Positions 48,367 through 61,673 are shown, counted from the stretch's first letter. The stretch: DNA of 64,000 bases from Druceiella hillmani (GCA_039881145.1 JAYKKI010000006.1:16253501-16317500), one strand, 5' to 3'. Notes: generated by a model not told the origin, from the letters alone. Made by a program: numbers and translations.

Positions 48367-49478
48367 TAATGTCTCCATTACATACGTTATTATTATGTAC
48401 ACAATGATGGATACAAAAAAATACGTCAATAATAACTAGTGAGTCGAGTCGCCGGTGAGCAGCGTTTTCGTGAACCGAATTACGTTAAAACGAGAGAATC
48501 TTAACTTACGAAGAGAAATTGAACTTTTTTATTTTCTGTTTTTTCATATGTTTTAATTTTTGTATTTCTTTTTCAAACTTACATTTTTTCTTTTATTATA
48601 TTTTTTCAATTCTATTGTACTTGCATTAATAATCTTTGTTTTTATATTCTTCATTTTAATATCTATTTATGTATATCTTTTATATTGCTTCTAAACAAAT
48701 AAACTCATAACTTTTTAAAAAAATTATTAATATATATATTTTTTAAAAGTTATGAGTTTGTAATGTACTAATATTTGTATGTAAAGCTATTTTCTGCTTA
48801 TTTCTTCCTAGTCTCTTACGCAACATTGTGACTATTTTTTCTGTGCTGGAGTGGAGGAAGCACTGGACGTAACACTTTTTCAGAAAGCAATTAAAGCGGA
48901 GACGAGGCTAATAAGTGATAGGCACTTGTGGAAACTGTACTATACTGAAATATTTAAAAAATAATCAACGATCCTTTATTACATATTTCTTGTCATTCAA
49001 TCCATTAGGCAGTGTGAAAAATTAGTTGAATTTGATATAGTTTGGCAGTCGATAATTAGGTACTCTTTTTAACACCAAATAAAATATATCAATATATTTT
49101 GAAATATAAAATTGATGTATTTTTATATTTCATTTTATTATTAGATTTATTTTCTAAAATATATTCATTTCTACACGGGATTTTACAAAGAACATTTCAA
49201 ATTAGTTGTTACAAAGAACATATCAAACTCGTTTGTAAACAAAACGCAAGAATTTGGTAAACCTCTTTTTGATCACCACTTTACTTCAATTTACTCCAGT
49301 GAAATTTCTACTGGAAAGTGTAGAAGAAGCAAATTTATAAAATTCTTGAATAAATATTGCTTGAATGAATATACGCATCTTTATTTTGTAATTAAATTAT
49401 TTATACAAGCACATGTACTTAATTGCATACACCAGCTGATTAAACTATCCTACAACCAATAGTTCATATTTAGACCAT
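48367..49478. other. AT-rich DNA, nothing recognised
   Basis: The inverted pair ataaactcataacttttaaa (about 48701) and ttttaaaagttatgagtttg (about 48741) forms a hairpin of about 20-bp arms around an AT loop. No gene supported. Confidence 0.5.
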
Positions 49479-52265
49479 CAGGTGGCCACAATTTAAGCCA
49501 CGCCTCCCCCAATGGCATACAGAGCTTCGTTCCAACCGAGTGTGCCACGACACTAATCCCTTTTTTATCTTTTTTCCTAGATTTAATCATGAAACGTTCG
49601 CCATTGGGCGATGCACAAAAAAGCAAATGAACAAAAGGGAATAAGAAACAAATTGCCGAAACAATAAAAGATAAAAAGTTAAAGTTTTTCCGTCCTCCTC
49701 AATCTAAACCATTAGTTGGTATTTAAATTCCATCAACGTCAAAAGACAATAAAGAAAGTGTTACGTTTCAAGAACCTCTGAATCTGAAACTGTTAATACG
49801 AGTGTTACTGAAAATATAATAGACAAGAGTCAAATAAACAGAGCACAAAATCAAGAAAATGATCCTGGGCTATGCCGTGAATTTTGAAACGTTGACGTAG
49901 GATATTGGCTTTCTTGCGGGCCGAATTATTCTCAAAATCATAATGGTCCATTGGAAAAAATCGGTTGAACTTTTGATTCAACGTCACGTTACTGCTCTGA
50001 CAACTTAGTTTTTAGTCGAAAGGATAATGGAAAAAATTACGAAAGAGAGTTTCTACTTTACTCGCCGCCTACAGGATCACCATTGCGTTTTGTATGTAAA
50101 CTATTTTCCACTGAACAATTGTCAGTTTTTGTGAAATCGACAGGTTTTTGTGATCGAGGAACACCAAAACAATGATTGAAAATCACGAAAAGAGCTCTAA
50201 CCGTAGATATTGTCTATTGACATATTTAAAAGGCAGTCAAAACTTAAGCTTGCAACAAGGTTTTTAACAGCAAATTCACGAAGAGGGTGTTTACTGGGAG
50301 CACGTACTACAGCGAATTATAGCTGTTATTTGTATATTGGCAGAAATAGGTCTTGCTTTTCGGGTAGAGAAATTCGGATCTGCTCAAAGTGGAAACTTTT
50401 TAGGGTTGCTAGAACTTATAAGCTAATTTTATCTCTTTCTAGCGGCACACATAACCAAATATGGGAATGTTGGAAACGAGAACGCATATTTATTTAAAAC
50501 CATTTGTGAAGAGTTGGTTATGATAATAACCCAATAGGTGCATAGTGAAATTATAGCGCAGATAAAATATTCTGCATATGACAATCTATCAGTAGAATCT
50601 TCGCCAGATTTAATTCACACCCAGATAGCATGTAAACTTGAAGCAAATTTGATTTTTCTTTGATTCTAAACTATTGCGTCAAATATGAAAGTTGAAGTTT
50701 ATGACAATATTGCTGCAATATTGTTAAGTTAAAGATGATATTTCAAGATTGTGACAATATTGCCAACCTCATGCTCGCTATAGTCACCATCTATTGCAAG
50801 TAGAGCGAAGCACCCAACCATGTTTACCGCATTTTTGTTGACTTGCTGCAAGTATGTAATCTTGCAAAAGCACACTTGACACAAACCTTCTCTTTTGATA
50901 TATCAAACTTGTAGCAAGTCAAAATCAAGGTTATATTGATATCTGGGTACGGACCAGCTCAGCGTAAATATTCACTATGTAAAAGATGGGCAGCCAATAG
51001 AGCGTTTTCTTACATTTATTGAGTTAAAAACGTCTCATACAGGTGATGAACTGGCAAAGCAGATACTCCAATACCTTGTGGAACAATGTGGATTCAATTC
51101 AAAATACAGAGGCCAATCATATGTCAATGCCCCGAATATGTCTGGGCGTTACAATGGCATACAGAAAATGAGTTTAGAGGTGAATCCGTTTGCAATATCT
51201 CATGCGCAACCCATTCTCTCAATCTAGTAGGTTGAAACGCCGTCGATTGTTGCCTATCAGCTGTAAATTTGTTTTTCATTAGTTCAACATCTATATACTT
51301 AATTATTGTTTTCTGCTTCGACCAATAGGTCGCGCATATTTAAAAATCACCTGGAAAATAAAAATGTTTTGATATCTCTATCAGACACCAGATGGGAAGC
51401 ACAAAACTAAAGCGACATCTGCCATTTCAGAGACATATAATAAAATTATAGATGCGTTAGACGTCATATCTGTGGATGACATTCAAAATTTGCAGATAAT
51501 TTGTCAAATAAATTACAAGAATTAGAGTCCGCACTTATGTTGGTCATGTGGGACGACATTTTGCAAACCTTCCGAAAAGTCAGCAACGAGCGCCAATCTT
51601 TACAAATCGCTCGTCGATTTTTTAGAAAAACTACGAGATAATGTTTGATAATTTAGAAGCCCGCACAAAAGAAAATCTTCCAGATGTGGATTTCAAAGAC
51701 ACCTGTCACAGATCAAGAAAATAAATGTCAGTAAATTCAATGAAGTAAACCTCAGCCCGAAAGAACAATTTAAAGTCATGAATTTTTATGGCGTCATTGA
51801 TAACCCATGATGATAACATTGAATGAGCGTTCCCTTTGTGGAGCCCTGCGTGTATTTTTATACCTGATGATATTGAACTGGACAGCAGAACGATCTTTTT
51901 CGAGATTAAAAATAATAAAAAATAAAAAACAAACGATGACGCGGAAGGAACGGCTCGATGACTTATCGTTAGTATATATAGATGAAGATATGCTAAAAAA
52001 CGTTGAACTCACAAACTATTATCCGCGAATTTAATGCCCGTTAAAGTCGCATTTCAATAAACAAAAAAAATATACTGCTTTGGTTTTTATTGTAATACCT
52101 AGGTATTCCACTTATTTCTTTTGTATGTATTCTAAGGTAAGTAACGATCTATCTCGTTGTAATAAATACGTTAATTTTTTTTAAAGACCGATACTAGTTA
52201 ACGGATGGATAGGGGGCCCACAGGCGTGGATTGTTTAGGGCATCAAGTAGTCTTAATCCGGCACT
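49479..52265 (+). mobile_element. hAT element relic, ZMYM1-like transposase
   Basis: The right end, read inverted, is cagtgccggattaagac, a common hAT terminus. A diverged left end (caggtggccacaatttaag) is proposed at 49479; no matching target duplication was found. Coding remnants, in order: RFVCKLFSTEQLSVFVKSTG (about 50080), SVESSPDLIH (50600), DQLSVNIHYVKDGQPIERFL, GRYNGIQ (51150), DTRWEAQ (51385), and the dimerisation tail FLYLMILNWTAERSFSRLKI with ERLDDLSLVYIDEDML (51850-52030). This is the zinc-finger MYM-type-1-like hAT group. It is interrupted by a 330-bp MITE and by many stops. Confidence 0.75.
50619..50948. mobile_element. 330-bp MITE inside the hAT relic
   Basis: Ends acccagatagca and, inverted, acccagatatca are 12-bp terminal repeats with one mismatch. 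The host hAT coding sequence reads SPDLIH up to the left end and TDQLSV after the right end, so this segment is clearly an insertion. AC flanks both sides. Superfamily unknown. Confidence 0.75.
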
Positions 52266-54419
52266 GCTATTAATCTCTCTCGTTTGTAGAGTAGGAGTTA
52301 AAAATAAAATTGAACAAAAATCATTGCTTTCTTTTTAAAACTTCACCATGACCTGACTCTTTTGTGCTGATAATTCTTTTATAAAACTGTCAAACATATT
52401 TTTCCAATTTCTTTTTTGTACACTAACTCCTGAAACAAATAACAATAGTTCGTAACAGATTATTTTTCATACAATTATTTTTTACAGATACCTTTTTACT
52501 GGAAACACCGTCAAATCCTTACATTCTGAATATTTAAAATTCGTCCTAAAACTATTAGTGAAATTATTGAACATACATGCAAACTTTTGTTGTCCAAAAA
52601 GGACTGGTTAACTATAGCGAGCCAATTTTTACAAAGCACTTATTTTCTCACTTGCATCTTTGGAAAACATATAAGAGAAAGACCAGACAATTCTATTTCA
52701 GAGGCTTTTCATTATAAAAAAATATTCCGTGATATTACTAGCTTTTGCCTGTGCAGATATTGTTTCAGCTATTAATGTTGATGCATTTTCACCAAACTTT
52801 CTTGAAAATAAAGTGACTCAAATTTTCTTCATGAATATAAATTTTCGCAAAAGGATACAAAACAATCAATTAAATTTACCCCATTTTTTTAGTAAGAGAT
52901 CTTTCCTCTTTAAAAATATCTAATGAGACAATACCCAAAAAAAATTTATCAGCGCACCAAAAAGTGTACAACTACAGGTGGTGTTACGCCAGGCATAGAT
53001 TTGAATGCGCTTGAAGCTTGAATTATGCAATCACATTATTAAAGCATGTTGTTATTACATAGAAAGAATTTCAAGAAGAATTATTGCAAGTACAATTAGA
53101 AAATGGTCCTCCAATGACACATAAATAAAACATTTATTTTCTTAATATTTTACTTCTAATGTCGGTGCTTTGAGTTGGTAATATATAAGAATTTAATTAC
53201 TTAACTATTTGAAATCACACAATAGTTTTGTAACAGAGTCAACCAAAAGTTTAACTTTCAAGATTCTGTCACTATACTGACTTAAGAATTTATCATAAAA
53301 AATAGGTCGTTTTTGTTCTTCGCATATGATTTTGTCGGATAAATTGTCACGCAATAGCGACGTTAATGCTGATTCGGAGTCAGTTGACGACATAATTACG
53401 TTACGTACAAGACTTATCTGCTATCCAACAAACAGACACTATACCACAAAAACGCTCGCGGTTTTCTACCGTACAAAAAATGTGTTCAGTCGTGTTTTTA
53501 ACCAAAACTTTGAAAAAACCGCTAGTGCGTGTGCTGACATACAAATTGATGAATTACAAATGCCTAAAGATAATATTTGCAAGCTATTAGCCGCAATGCG
53601 TGCTAGGTCTTGCGCCTTAAAAATAATTCTAATATTTGAAAAGTACCTATTATAAATTGTTTATTATTAAGTATTTACATATTCAGTATTTAGTATTGCT
53701 TAGAATGGCCATTAAGTCGAAAAAATTGTAAGAAATATTTCTTTAAAAAAACGGGCTTTGTATGGAAATTATTCTTAAAATCAATTTTTCATAAAAAATG
53801 GCGACCGTATTTTTTTAAATACGTCTTTTTCTCACATTTCTGCAGAAGCTAACAGAGTTTAATAAAACACTAAGAAAATTTTTTATAAGTTTTCAGGGTG
53901 GTCATAATTTCATTAGAGAAATATTTCTATTTGACATGCACTCAAAGTGGAACACATTTTATTGTATCGAAGCTTAGAGTATCTATTGAAGTTGCTGGAA
54001 ATAATCTACAACAAAATAAATAATCATAACGGGGCCCATTCAATGTTTAAAGGGGGAATCATATATTATAATTCCGTAATATATGTATGAGTCACGAACC
54101 ACATCACAATTATTTAATTCTAGATACATTTAAGTTTATTAAGAGTCGAATTACCATGTTTCTATAATTTTGAACCACTTTATGTATCTCTACATTTGCA
54201 TACACACTAAAACACGAGTTTTATACTTCATCGCCAATACCAAAAAAAAAAAATAAGCAACGTGCTTTTTGACGTATCGTTTATACTCTTTCATTTACGG
54301 TAGTCGACTAGTACGTAATACGCTTAATATGACATTTCTATGTTCTTTGTGATAATATATAATCTGATCAATAAATATAATTTTTAATTTAATATATTGT
54401 TTAATACAGAAACTACAAA
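52266..54419. other. AT-rich DNA with weak coding traces
   Basis: Fragments near 52570-52920 (for example LLAFACADIVSAINVDAF) and an open frame 53326-53655 (109 codons) show slightly protein-like composition, but no recognised domain. They may be decayed transposon sequence. The sequence just before 54420 (tgtttaatacag) could be a splice acceptor for a non-coding first exon of PNO1. Confidence 0.4.
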
Positions 54420-57400
54420 ATGGAAGTTGAAAATATTAACACAGATGATTTCCTACCTGCCAAAAATCCTATAAAATTGACAGGCAAACGAAGAGCGGTT
54501 TCGGAATCTGGAGATGTTATGCAAATAGAGGAACATAATGGAATTCAAGGCATGTCTAAAACTTCAAAACCTAAATCGAAAAGATCAAAAAATAATAAGG
54601 ACAATGATAGCAATAAGGAAATGAGGAAAATATCTGTCCCTGCACACAGGTACCGACAGTTTGTTTTTACTTGGTATACATAGGGATACCTTCAGAATGT
54701 TTGTGGTTCATTACAGTATGGATAATAAGAACTTTTGAAAATAATTCTAGTGAAGAAAATGAGGAAGAAGTATTTTAGCGCGTTAATTTGAAATTTTTCC
54801 TATTGACAAATGCTAAACATTGTTTGGTCTAGTTTAGTCTGGTTTAGCAGTAATGCGAATTTCCCGTTTTTTATTTTGTTTAATTGAAGGAATATACATA
54901 AAAAACGACATATTTAAAAAATTATAGCTCGGACTTTATTATTTCATTATAAAAAATTGATTAGAAATATGCTGTTTAACCACATTTTTTCCCATATAAA
55001 TTTTTCCTCTTTATATGTCTTTTTTTGTCACTAAATACTTACAAATATGTACACAAGTTTACAAGTATGTATCATAACTAAATGTGCCAATTGTCAGTTT
55101 GGATTGTCATTTAGTATCTTTAAAGCAAAAAAAAAAGAGAGCAAATTTGTCCATAGCATTAGGATTATTTATACCTTCTTTCGTTATTTTGTAAATAAAG
55201 TGGTATGTAATGTAATTAACACTTGGCAGTTGTTACTCACCTCTACAAAAGTATTTTTTTTGTTGTATTACATTTCAAACGTCTTCAGATTCTATCTAGT
55301 GTCTCCTCATTCAAAAGGTATTCAATCCACAATTAATGCACCAAAGCATTGCCCGTTTGGACATGTTAGTTGATTGGGTTAGAAAAACAAATCTTGAGTA
55401 AGCTAAGTACAGTAGGTTCAGATCCGAAAACAACACGGTTAAATACAGTGGGTTCACATCCGGAAACAACGTCTGAAGTGTTTGGAAGAGAAATCGAGGT
55501 CCAAAAGCAAGCCAGTCCGTAAAAAGATAATAAAAACACAATAATTTCATAATTCTCCACACAACGGAAAGTAATGATATTTTTAATTTTAATATTTGGA
55601 GACATTTGTTAGTGTTGTCATATTAAATAATAAATAAACCATGACAATACGGTAGATGACTCGTTCTAAATTTTGATATTTTTCGTACAATATTGTGAAA
55701 TATAAGTTAATTAAAAAACAGTCTTGAAAAAAAATCAAAAATTTAATAAAAATAAGCCAGTTATAGGCTTTTAAATTTGAAGATACGGATAGAGTTGGAT
55801 ATATCTCTGTCTCTTTTCCTCCCGTAGAATATAATGTGCAATATTAAAAATGACCTCACAACACAGTATTGCTGTCCTTGTCTAAAGATTAAATTTAAAC
55901 TTTTGTAACTCGATCAATTTTTATGATTATTAAAAAATTTTTTCACTTTTCATCAGCTTGTACCTTGAAATTATGGTTAATGAAATAAAAAAAAATTAGT
56001 CAAATACCCAATTCATTTTGATATCATAATTCAAATTCGACTAATAATATCATTACTAAGGAGCAAATAATAATTTATCTAAATTGTAAATGAAACAATA
56101 CCGTATCGGTTATTTAATTAAGTTTATTTTGAAAATCTATGACAGTATCTTTTGTAATCTTAGTTATTTGGGTGAATTATGGATGTAAATAATTTTTAAA
56201 TGGCTATAATTTTTATTTAAGAATTGTAAACAACCTTGACCTTGTAATGAACCTGACCATGAAATTGAATTTTGTTATCCTTTGTCCTTTTCTTTTTTAT
56301 AACCTTCTTTTGTAAAATTATGCAAATTAAAGGGATGGCTAGAAAAGTCAAATTCACCATGGGTCGCTAAGAAGGGTATATATGCAACATTGCCATATTT
56401 CTTATGTATATCGAAATAAAAAATATAGGTTGATACATTTCCGTTAATGGACTTAAACCTACAATAGTTTAGGTTTAGCTATGCTTAGTTTAGGCATGGT
56501 TTAAGCACAGTATATAATAAAACCTCTACTATATAGATAGGAGACCTAATCACTAAATAATATACATAATATATTAATAAAATAAATGAAAAAAAATTAT
56601 AAAGATCTTTTAAATTTGACACCCATTTGTCAGTATCATTTCTTATCAAATAAATTGTGTGCATTTTTCATAAATGCGCAAAATGTTATTTACTATTTTT
56701 TTTAACTACAGAAAAAATGAAAATATTCCCTTTTCGTAAAGTGCATTGATATCAAAAGATACTATTCTTTCAATAAAAAAGCATAGGTTTCATTGTATTA
56801 CAACATTTTCAGGTGGGCTATTAGCAAAGATAGATCTTTGAATTATATAAAAAGATAGATCTTGAAATTGATTCTAAAGAAGATCTTCGCTATTAGCCCA
56901 CCTGAAGATGTTGTAATACAATGAAACCTAGGTCGTGGTAAAGAACTTAAAGAAAGTAGAAATAATATTACATCACGTAGTTTCATTTAATTGTGTATGG
57001 TATTGTAATTAATATGTACAGACTGTTAGTTAATCGATTATATAAATAGAAACAAAAAATTTCCACTTACCGGTATAATCAAATTTCTTTCTATGCAATA
57101 GTACTCTAGTTTCACTCAATATTGAAATGCAGCTTTTACACTAACATTGAACCAGTGTATCGCGAGAATGGGATAAAATATGAACTAATCTTATTGATTG
57201 TAATCATCTTAGTTTTTACTCAGGAATCCAAAGATGCAGACTTAACAAGACCTTATTATCAAAGTACATTTCATAAGAATTAACTTTTTCATTACATTTT
57301 TTAGATATACACCTTTAAAAGAAAATTGGTTACAGTTATTTACGCCTATAGTAGAGCATTTACTACTTCAAGTTCGCTTCAATACTAAAACGAGGAATGT

Positions 57401-58972
57401 TGAACTTAGAGTTGGTCCTGAAACCAAAGATGTTTCTAACTTGCAGAAGGGTGCCGATTTTGTCAAGGTAATTAAAACATGATTGTACATTTTGTAGATA
57501 ACACAACTGAGCAAAAATTACCATTTCCTTCAATTTGCTTTATGGCCTTATAAAAAAAGTGGCAAATTTAATGAAATATTAATCAAGATTAAACAAATAT
57601 TTTATTTTAAACATCAACATAGTTAAGTATTTATAAATATGTTTCTGATTTAATATTAGTTTTAATTTGAGCGAAAAATTGACTACAGAACTTCTAAAGC
57701 ATTCCATGTTTTGCATTATTTGATGTTTACATGTCATATAGAGTACGTTCCACTAGCCGTTCGCAACGCTCGCGCCCAAGATTGCGATCGTACCTATTCC
57801 ACTAGCTTGTCAACGTTGTGACTGTCAGCCCAAATGGAACGAGGTAGGAATAATGCGTATTCGTAACTATGAGTAAATGGCGGGTATTGGACGAAAATCA
57901 AGAGATTATATTTTTTACTATATTAGAGATTATATTTATTACGTTAGATAATAATTTAGACTTACAGTAATTATAAAAGTGCAATTTAATTTCTATGTAT
58001 TAATAATTGGACAATAATTTAGAATTATAGTAACTGTAAAAGTGTATTATAAAAAATTGATGGTTATACGTCTTGCGTCTTTTGTGAAACTGCATAAAGT
58101 AATTCTTTCCATCACTATGTTTAATCTTCAACGATTATCTTCGAAATTTATTTACGTAAATTTTATGTATCAATGTGTCAAAGTCAAATTGATAGATTTA
58201 ACAATCACAACGACCCACCTCGATACATCGTCATCGCGGTCGTGAAAAATGACAGCATCAATGACGTTTTGATCATGACCGCAATCGCCAAGTGGAACGA
58301 TGCAGTGGGTGTTTTGAGCGTTGCGATCGCCTAGTGGAACACACTCATAGTGTTGTATTAAAAGTATATTCTCTAGATAATAATTTAGTCTCAATTTCAT
58401 CTATTGATTGATATATGTAGTTAAAGTGTTGTCAAATTTGTAAAAAGTGAGAAGTTTACGTACATAAATGGACATTAATAATTAACTTGATTCTATTTAT
58501 ACTATCAAGTTAAATATTAACATTCATTTACCAACAATATAGATAAAACTAAAAATAATTTTTTTTGTAATTGTTTCTAAAATTCATCTCAAATTTATAG
58601 TTAAAAGGTTTATTACTTTTATTTTAGGCATTCGTATATGGTTTTGAAGTTGAAGATGCTTTGGCGTTATTACGTTTAGATGACTTATTTGTGGAATCAT
58701 TTGAAGTGAAAGATGTGAAAACGCTGCGAGGTGACCACCTAAGTCGTGCTATTGGTCGTTTAGCCGGAAAAGCTGGTAGGACTAAGTTTACCATTGAAAA
58801 TGTTACGAAGACAAGAATAGTTTTAGCCGACACCAAAATACATATACTCGGAAGTTTCCAAAATATAGCTCTTGCTAGAAGGGCAATTTGTAATTTAATC
58901 ATGGGCTCACCACCTTCTAAAGTGTATGGTAATTTGAGAAATGTTGCCAGCAGAGTTGCAGAGCGATTGTGA
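54420..58972 (+). CDS. PNO1: RNA-binding protein PNO1 (Dim2), complete
   Basis: Three exons: 54420-54649, 57305-57467 and 58628-58972. All junctions are GT-AG and in phase (AG|A, then AAG|GCA), giving 245 residues, close to the 250 or so typical of the family. Residues 1-75 are the charged, variable N-terminus. The conserved block starts with [20 protein letters not shown], then [38 protein letters not shown], and the C-terminal KH domain ([49 protein letters not shown]). PNO1 is a nucleolar and cytoplasmic assembly factor of the small ribosomal subunit; it binds the 3' end of pre-18S rRNA and partners the NOB1 nuclease. Introns hold a foldback copy and a MITE. A conserved housekeeping gene, apparently intact. 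Confidence 0.95.
56782..56996. mobile_element. foldback element, copy 3 (left arm truncated), in PNO1 intron 1
   Basis: The right arm is complete (gtgatgtaatatta inverted through ggtgggctaatag). The left arm keeps only its inner part from cataggtttcattgtattac onward. The spacer is longer than in copies 1 and 2 and contains gatagatctttg inverted as aaagatagatctt. Orientation relative to PNO1 is arbitrary because the element is palindromic. Confidence 0.85.
57741..58346. mobile_element. inverted-repeat MITE in PNO1 intron 2
   Basis: The terminal arms are gagtacgttccactagccgt (left) and, inverted, gagtgtgttccactaggcga (right), continuing tcgcaacgctc on both sides: about 30 bp with few mismatches. 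Subterminal copies of attccactag/gttccacttg occur about 75 bp inside each end. The flank ATA occurs near both sides. About 606 bp, no transposase. The layout recalls PIF/Harbinger-type MITEs, but the assignment is tentative. Confidence 0.75.
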
Positions 58973-59128
58973 TATTAAATTTTGGTTATTTTTAAATAAT
59001 CCAGCTTTTCACTATTATATATCAGCCAGTCTTACATCAGGGCTGTTGTGACATTAAGAAAAAAAATTATTTAAATATGTTATCCATAATAACCCAATGC
59101 TATCTACAAGCTCTTAGCATCTTTTTTT

Positions 59129-59134
59129 AATAAA
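59129..59134 (+). terminator. PNO1 poly(A) signal
   Basis: aataaa about 157 bp after the PNO1 stop codon, within the 210-bp gap to the EIPR1 stop. Confidence 0.55.
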
Positions 59135-59160
59135 AAGAGATTATTTATAAAAACACTCCT

Positions 59161-59166
59161 TTTATT
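59161..59166 (-). terminator. EIPR1 poly(A) signal
   Basis: tttatt on the given strand is AATAAA on the minus strand, about 17 bp beyond the EIPR1 stop. This implies a very short 3' UTR unless a later signal is used. Confidence 0.5.
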
Positions 59167-59182
59167 TTAAAACTAATACCTT

Positions 59183-61673
59183 TTATAATAATATTTTATA
59201 TTTGAACTGCCGGGGAACCTTTGATATAACAAGTCGCCCATCATAACTCAACGATGCAAATGTCCACGGATCTGCAAAGCTCCACTCAACACAGTACACG
59301 GAATCTTCATGCTGTTCATATGACTGGAGTACACCATCTTGTAAACTGTTACATGACAAATACAAATTGTTTAACCAATATCTGTTCATATTTTTTTAGG
59401 AACTCCTTAAATAGAAGTTTTCATCATAAAAAATCTGTTAGCTTCAATGGGGAATATACATAAAGCCTATAATTCAATACTGTTTTATTAATTAAGTAGA
59501 AAAGCATGTAAAACGAGGAAAAAGACTAAATATAAATAGATAAAATACTAATTTCATCATAAAATTTTAAATAATATAAAAAATCATGTAAATTATTCCA
59601 AAAGGACGCAATTTCCAAACACCAATTAGACCAAGTGACATCATCGATGTTATTTCTCCCAAGGTGACATCATCGATCATGTGATCAAGTGAAATCATCG
59701 ACCATTGCCTGTCATTTCATTAGTATAGGTTATTACATTTACTGTTGTGCGAGTGTTTAGAACAAGTTGTTTATGAAAAATATAACAAAAATTATCAAAG
59801 TTTTGTTAAAAGTTATTCCTTATTACCAAGAGTTAATATGGACGTTGTAATTAGTATTATTTAAAGATCATTAAAAAAACCACTCCGATAGTTAATAATA
59901 AGTAAACTATTGTAATAACATTTAATTTATTGTAACAAAATATAAATTTATGTTAAAAAACACAGAATGCGTTCTCGGAAACGCAAGTGTGTTTTAATAA
60001 AATTGAGTTTTTAATATTCTTGTTTTATTTGAAAGAAAACTTACATTGAACCATATTTGGATTAATTGTAAGCATCTTTCAAGACATAATTTGTTAAAAA
60101 ATGAGTTTTAAAGAAGTTTTTGCAAAAAGGTCCGTGAAATTACATTTGACACATCTCTGCCAGTAGTAAAATAGTTTTTCAAATTGTATTTTTTACTAAA
60201 TAAAATTGCATGTCTCTTGTAATTCTTAAAATCATAACTTTTATCACTTAATTAAAAAAAGAAAAACAGGAAAAATTTACTTTCTGCACTCGCAATTTGA
60301 TCTGCACATCCGTGATTTTAAAACATTGAATGATTGTGTTTGGCGAGTAAATATAATAGGAAGTGCAGACATCATCTGCACATCAAAGTGATTTTCACAA
60401 TATTGAATAATTGTTTTTGGGGAGTAAATATAATAGGAATTGCAGACATCATCTGCACATCAAAATTATTTTAAAACATTGAATGATTGTGTTTGGCGAG
60501 TAAATATAATAGGAATTGCAGACATCATCTGCACATCAAAATTATTTTAAAACATTGAATGTTTGGGGAGTAAATATAATAGAAAGTGCAGACATCATTT
60601 GCACATCAAAGTGATTTTCACAATATTGAATGATTGTTTTTGGGGAGTAAATATAATAGGAATTGCAGACATCATCTGCACATCAAAATTATTTTAAAAC
60701 ATTGAATGATTGTGTTTGGCGAGTAAATATAATAGGAAGTGCAGACATCATCTGCACATCAATGTGATTTTAAAACATTGAATGATTGTGTTTGGGGAGT
60801 AAATATAATAGGAAGTGCAGACATCATCTGCACATCAAAATAATTTTCAAAACATTGAATTATTGTTTTTGGGGAGTAATTATAATAGGAGCTCATAGTG
60901 GCTTGGAACCATTTCTTTCTTAATTTTGCATTGCACATTAAAAAACTTGTTTCATATGCTATATTGATTTGGATTCATATACAGGCACAAGACAAGAATT
61001 TATAAGCTTCATTTTTACAACATGTTTCATGTTGAGTTTGAACACTACGACATTTTCCATGGAAAAAAAATATTTGACTTTAGAAACATGGTACTTTAAA
61101 AATGTGAAAGTATAATGTTAAAATTGCTGGATTTTTAAAATTCATACAGCGGTTGTTCAAAAACTTCAAGAGCCGTGAGGAAATGTCATTTTATAAGGTA
61201 CATATTTTATCAAAATATTTTATCATACACTTTGGACATCTATTTCTTCTGTTATTAATAATATAGAGTTAAAATTTGAAAGGTTATTTATTATTAGAAA
61301 AGTAATGTTACATAATATTATGTTTTTATCAGTCTCCAACATAATTCCTTTAAATAAGCATAGATATTTTATATGTATCTTTAGGCAATTATAAGGTTTT
61401 CATAACGCTTCAATCAAAAGGTATTCTTATCATTAAACAAAAGCTAGATTCATTAAGCTATAGAGGTTTTTAATTTTGAATCTATAAGAATTAACTTACC
61501 CTTCTTTTAATGAGTCACGTTTGGAAATATCATCATCGCTCCCAGGACTAGGCACTTCGGCAGTGGTTGAGTCTGAGCTCACACTCGCTGCTGCTGTTAA
61601 CAATGCACGTGCATCTGAGCTACCCGTCAACAGCAACTGATCGTGGTAGCTGTTATATCGTACAGTCCATGCC
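59183..61673 (-). CDS. EIPR1: EARP-interacting protein EIPR1 (TSSC1), last two exons
   Basis: Minus-strand exons 61673-61500 (57 codons plus split codons) and 59345-59183 join in phase (GG|T) across a GT-AG intron. The first encodes the penultimate WD repeat: [20 protein letters not shown], followed by an acidic, Ser-rich loop ending [12 protein letters not shown]. The second encodes [20 protein letters not shown], then [19 protein letters not shown] and the C-terminal KYKILL. This matches the end of the EIPR1/TSSC1 beta-propeller, which works with the EARP and GARP tethering complexes in endosomal recycling and dense-core vesicle formation. Exons 5' of 61673 are outside the window or beyond the repeats to its right. 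It converges on PNO1. The intron contains a 75-bp tandem array. Confidence 0.93.
60300..60895. repeat. 75-bp tandem repeat in EIPR1 intron, about 8 units
   Basis: Units of 74-77 bp with gcagacatcatctgcacatc, acattgaatgattgtgtttg and gagtaaatataatagga. Each contains the short inverted motif GCAGAcatcaTCTGC. One unit is shortened by about 9 bp near 60560. Two variant types (ttttaaaacattg and ttttcacaatattg) alternate irregularly. Confidence 0.92.

Noticed and set aside
53205..53655. Possible MADF- or transposon-like gene on either strand
   Set aside because: Only faint similarity, short frames, no splice structure or second exon that extends it.
59618..59710. gtgacatcatcga repeated three times as an enhancer
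   Set aside because: Short intronic direct repeat; no factor consensus assigned and too little to support a regulatory call.
60300..60895. Array with short palindromes as a CRISPR-like locus
   Set aside because: What separates the palindromes is also repeated; intron of an animal gene.
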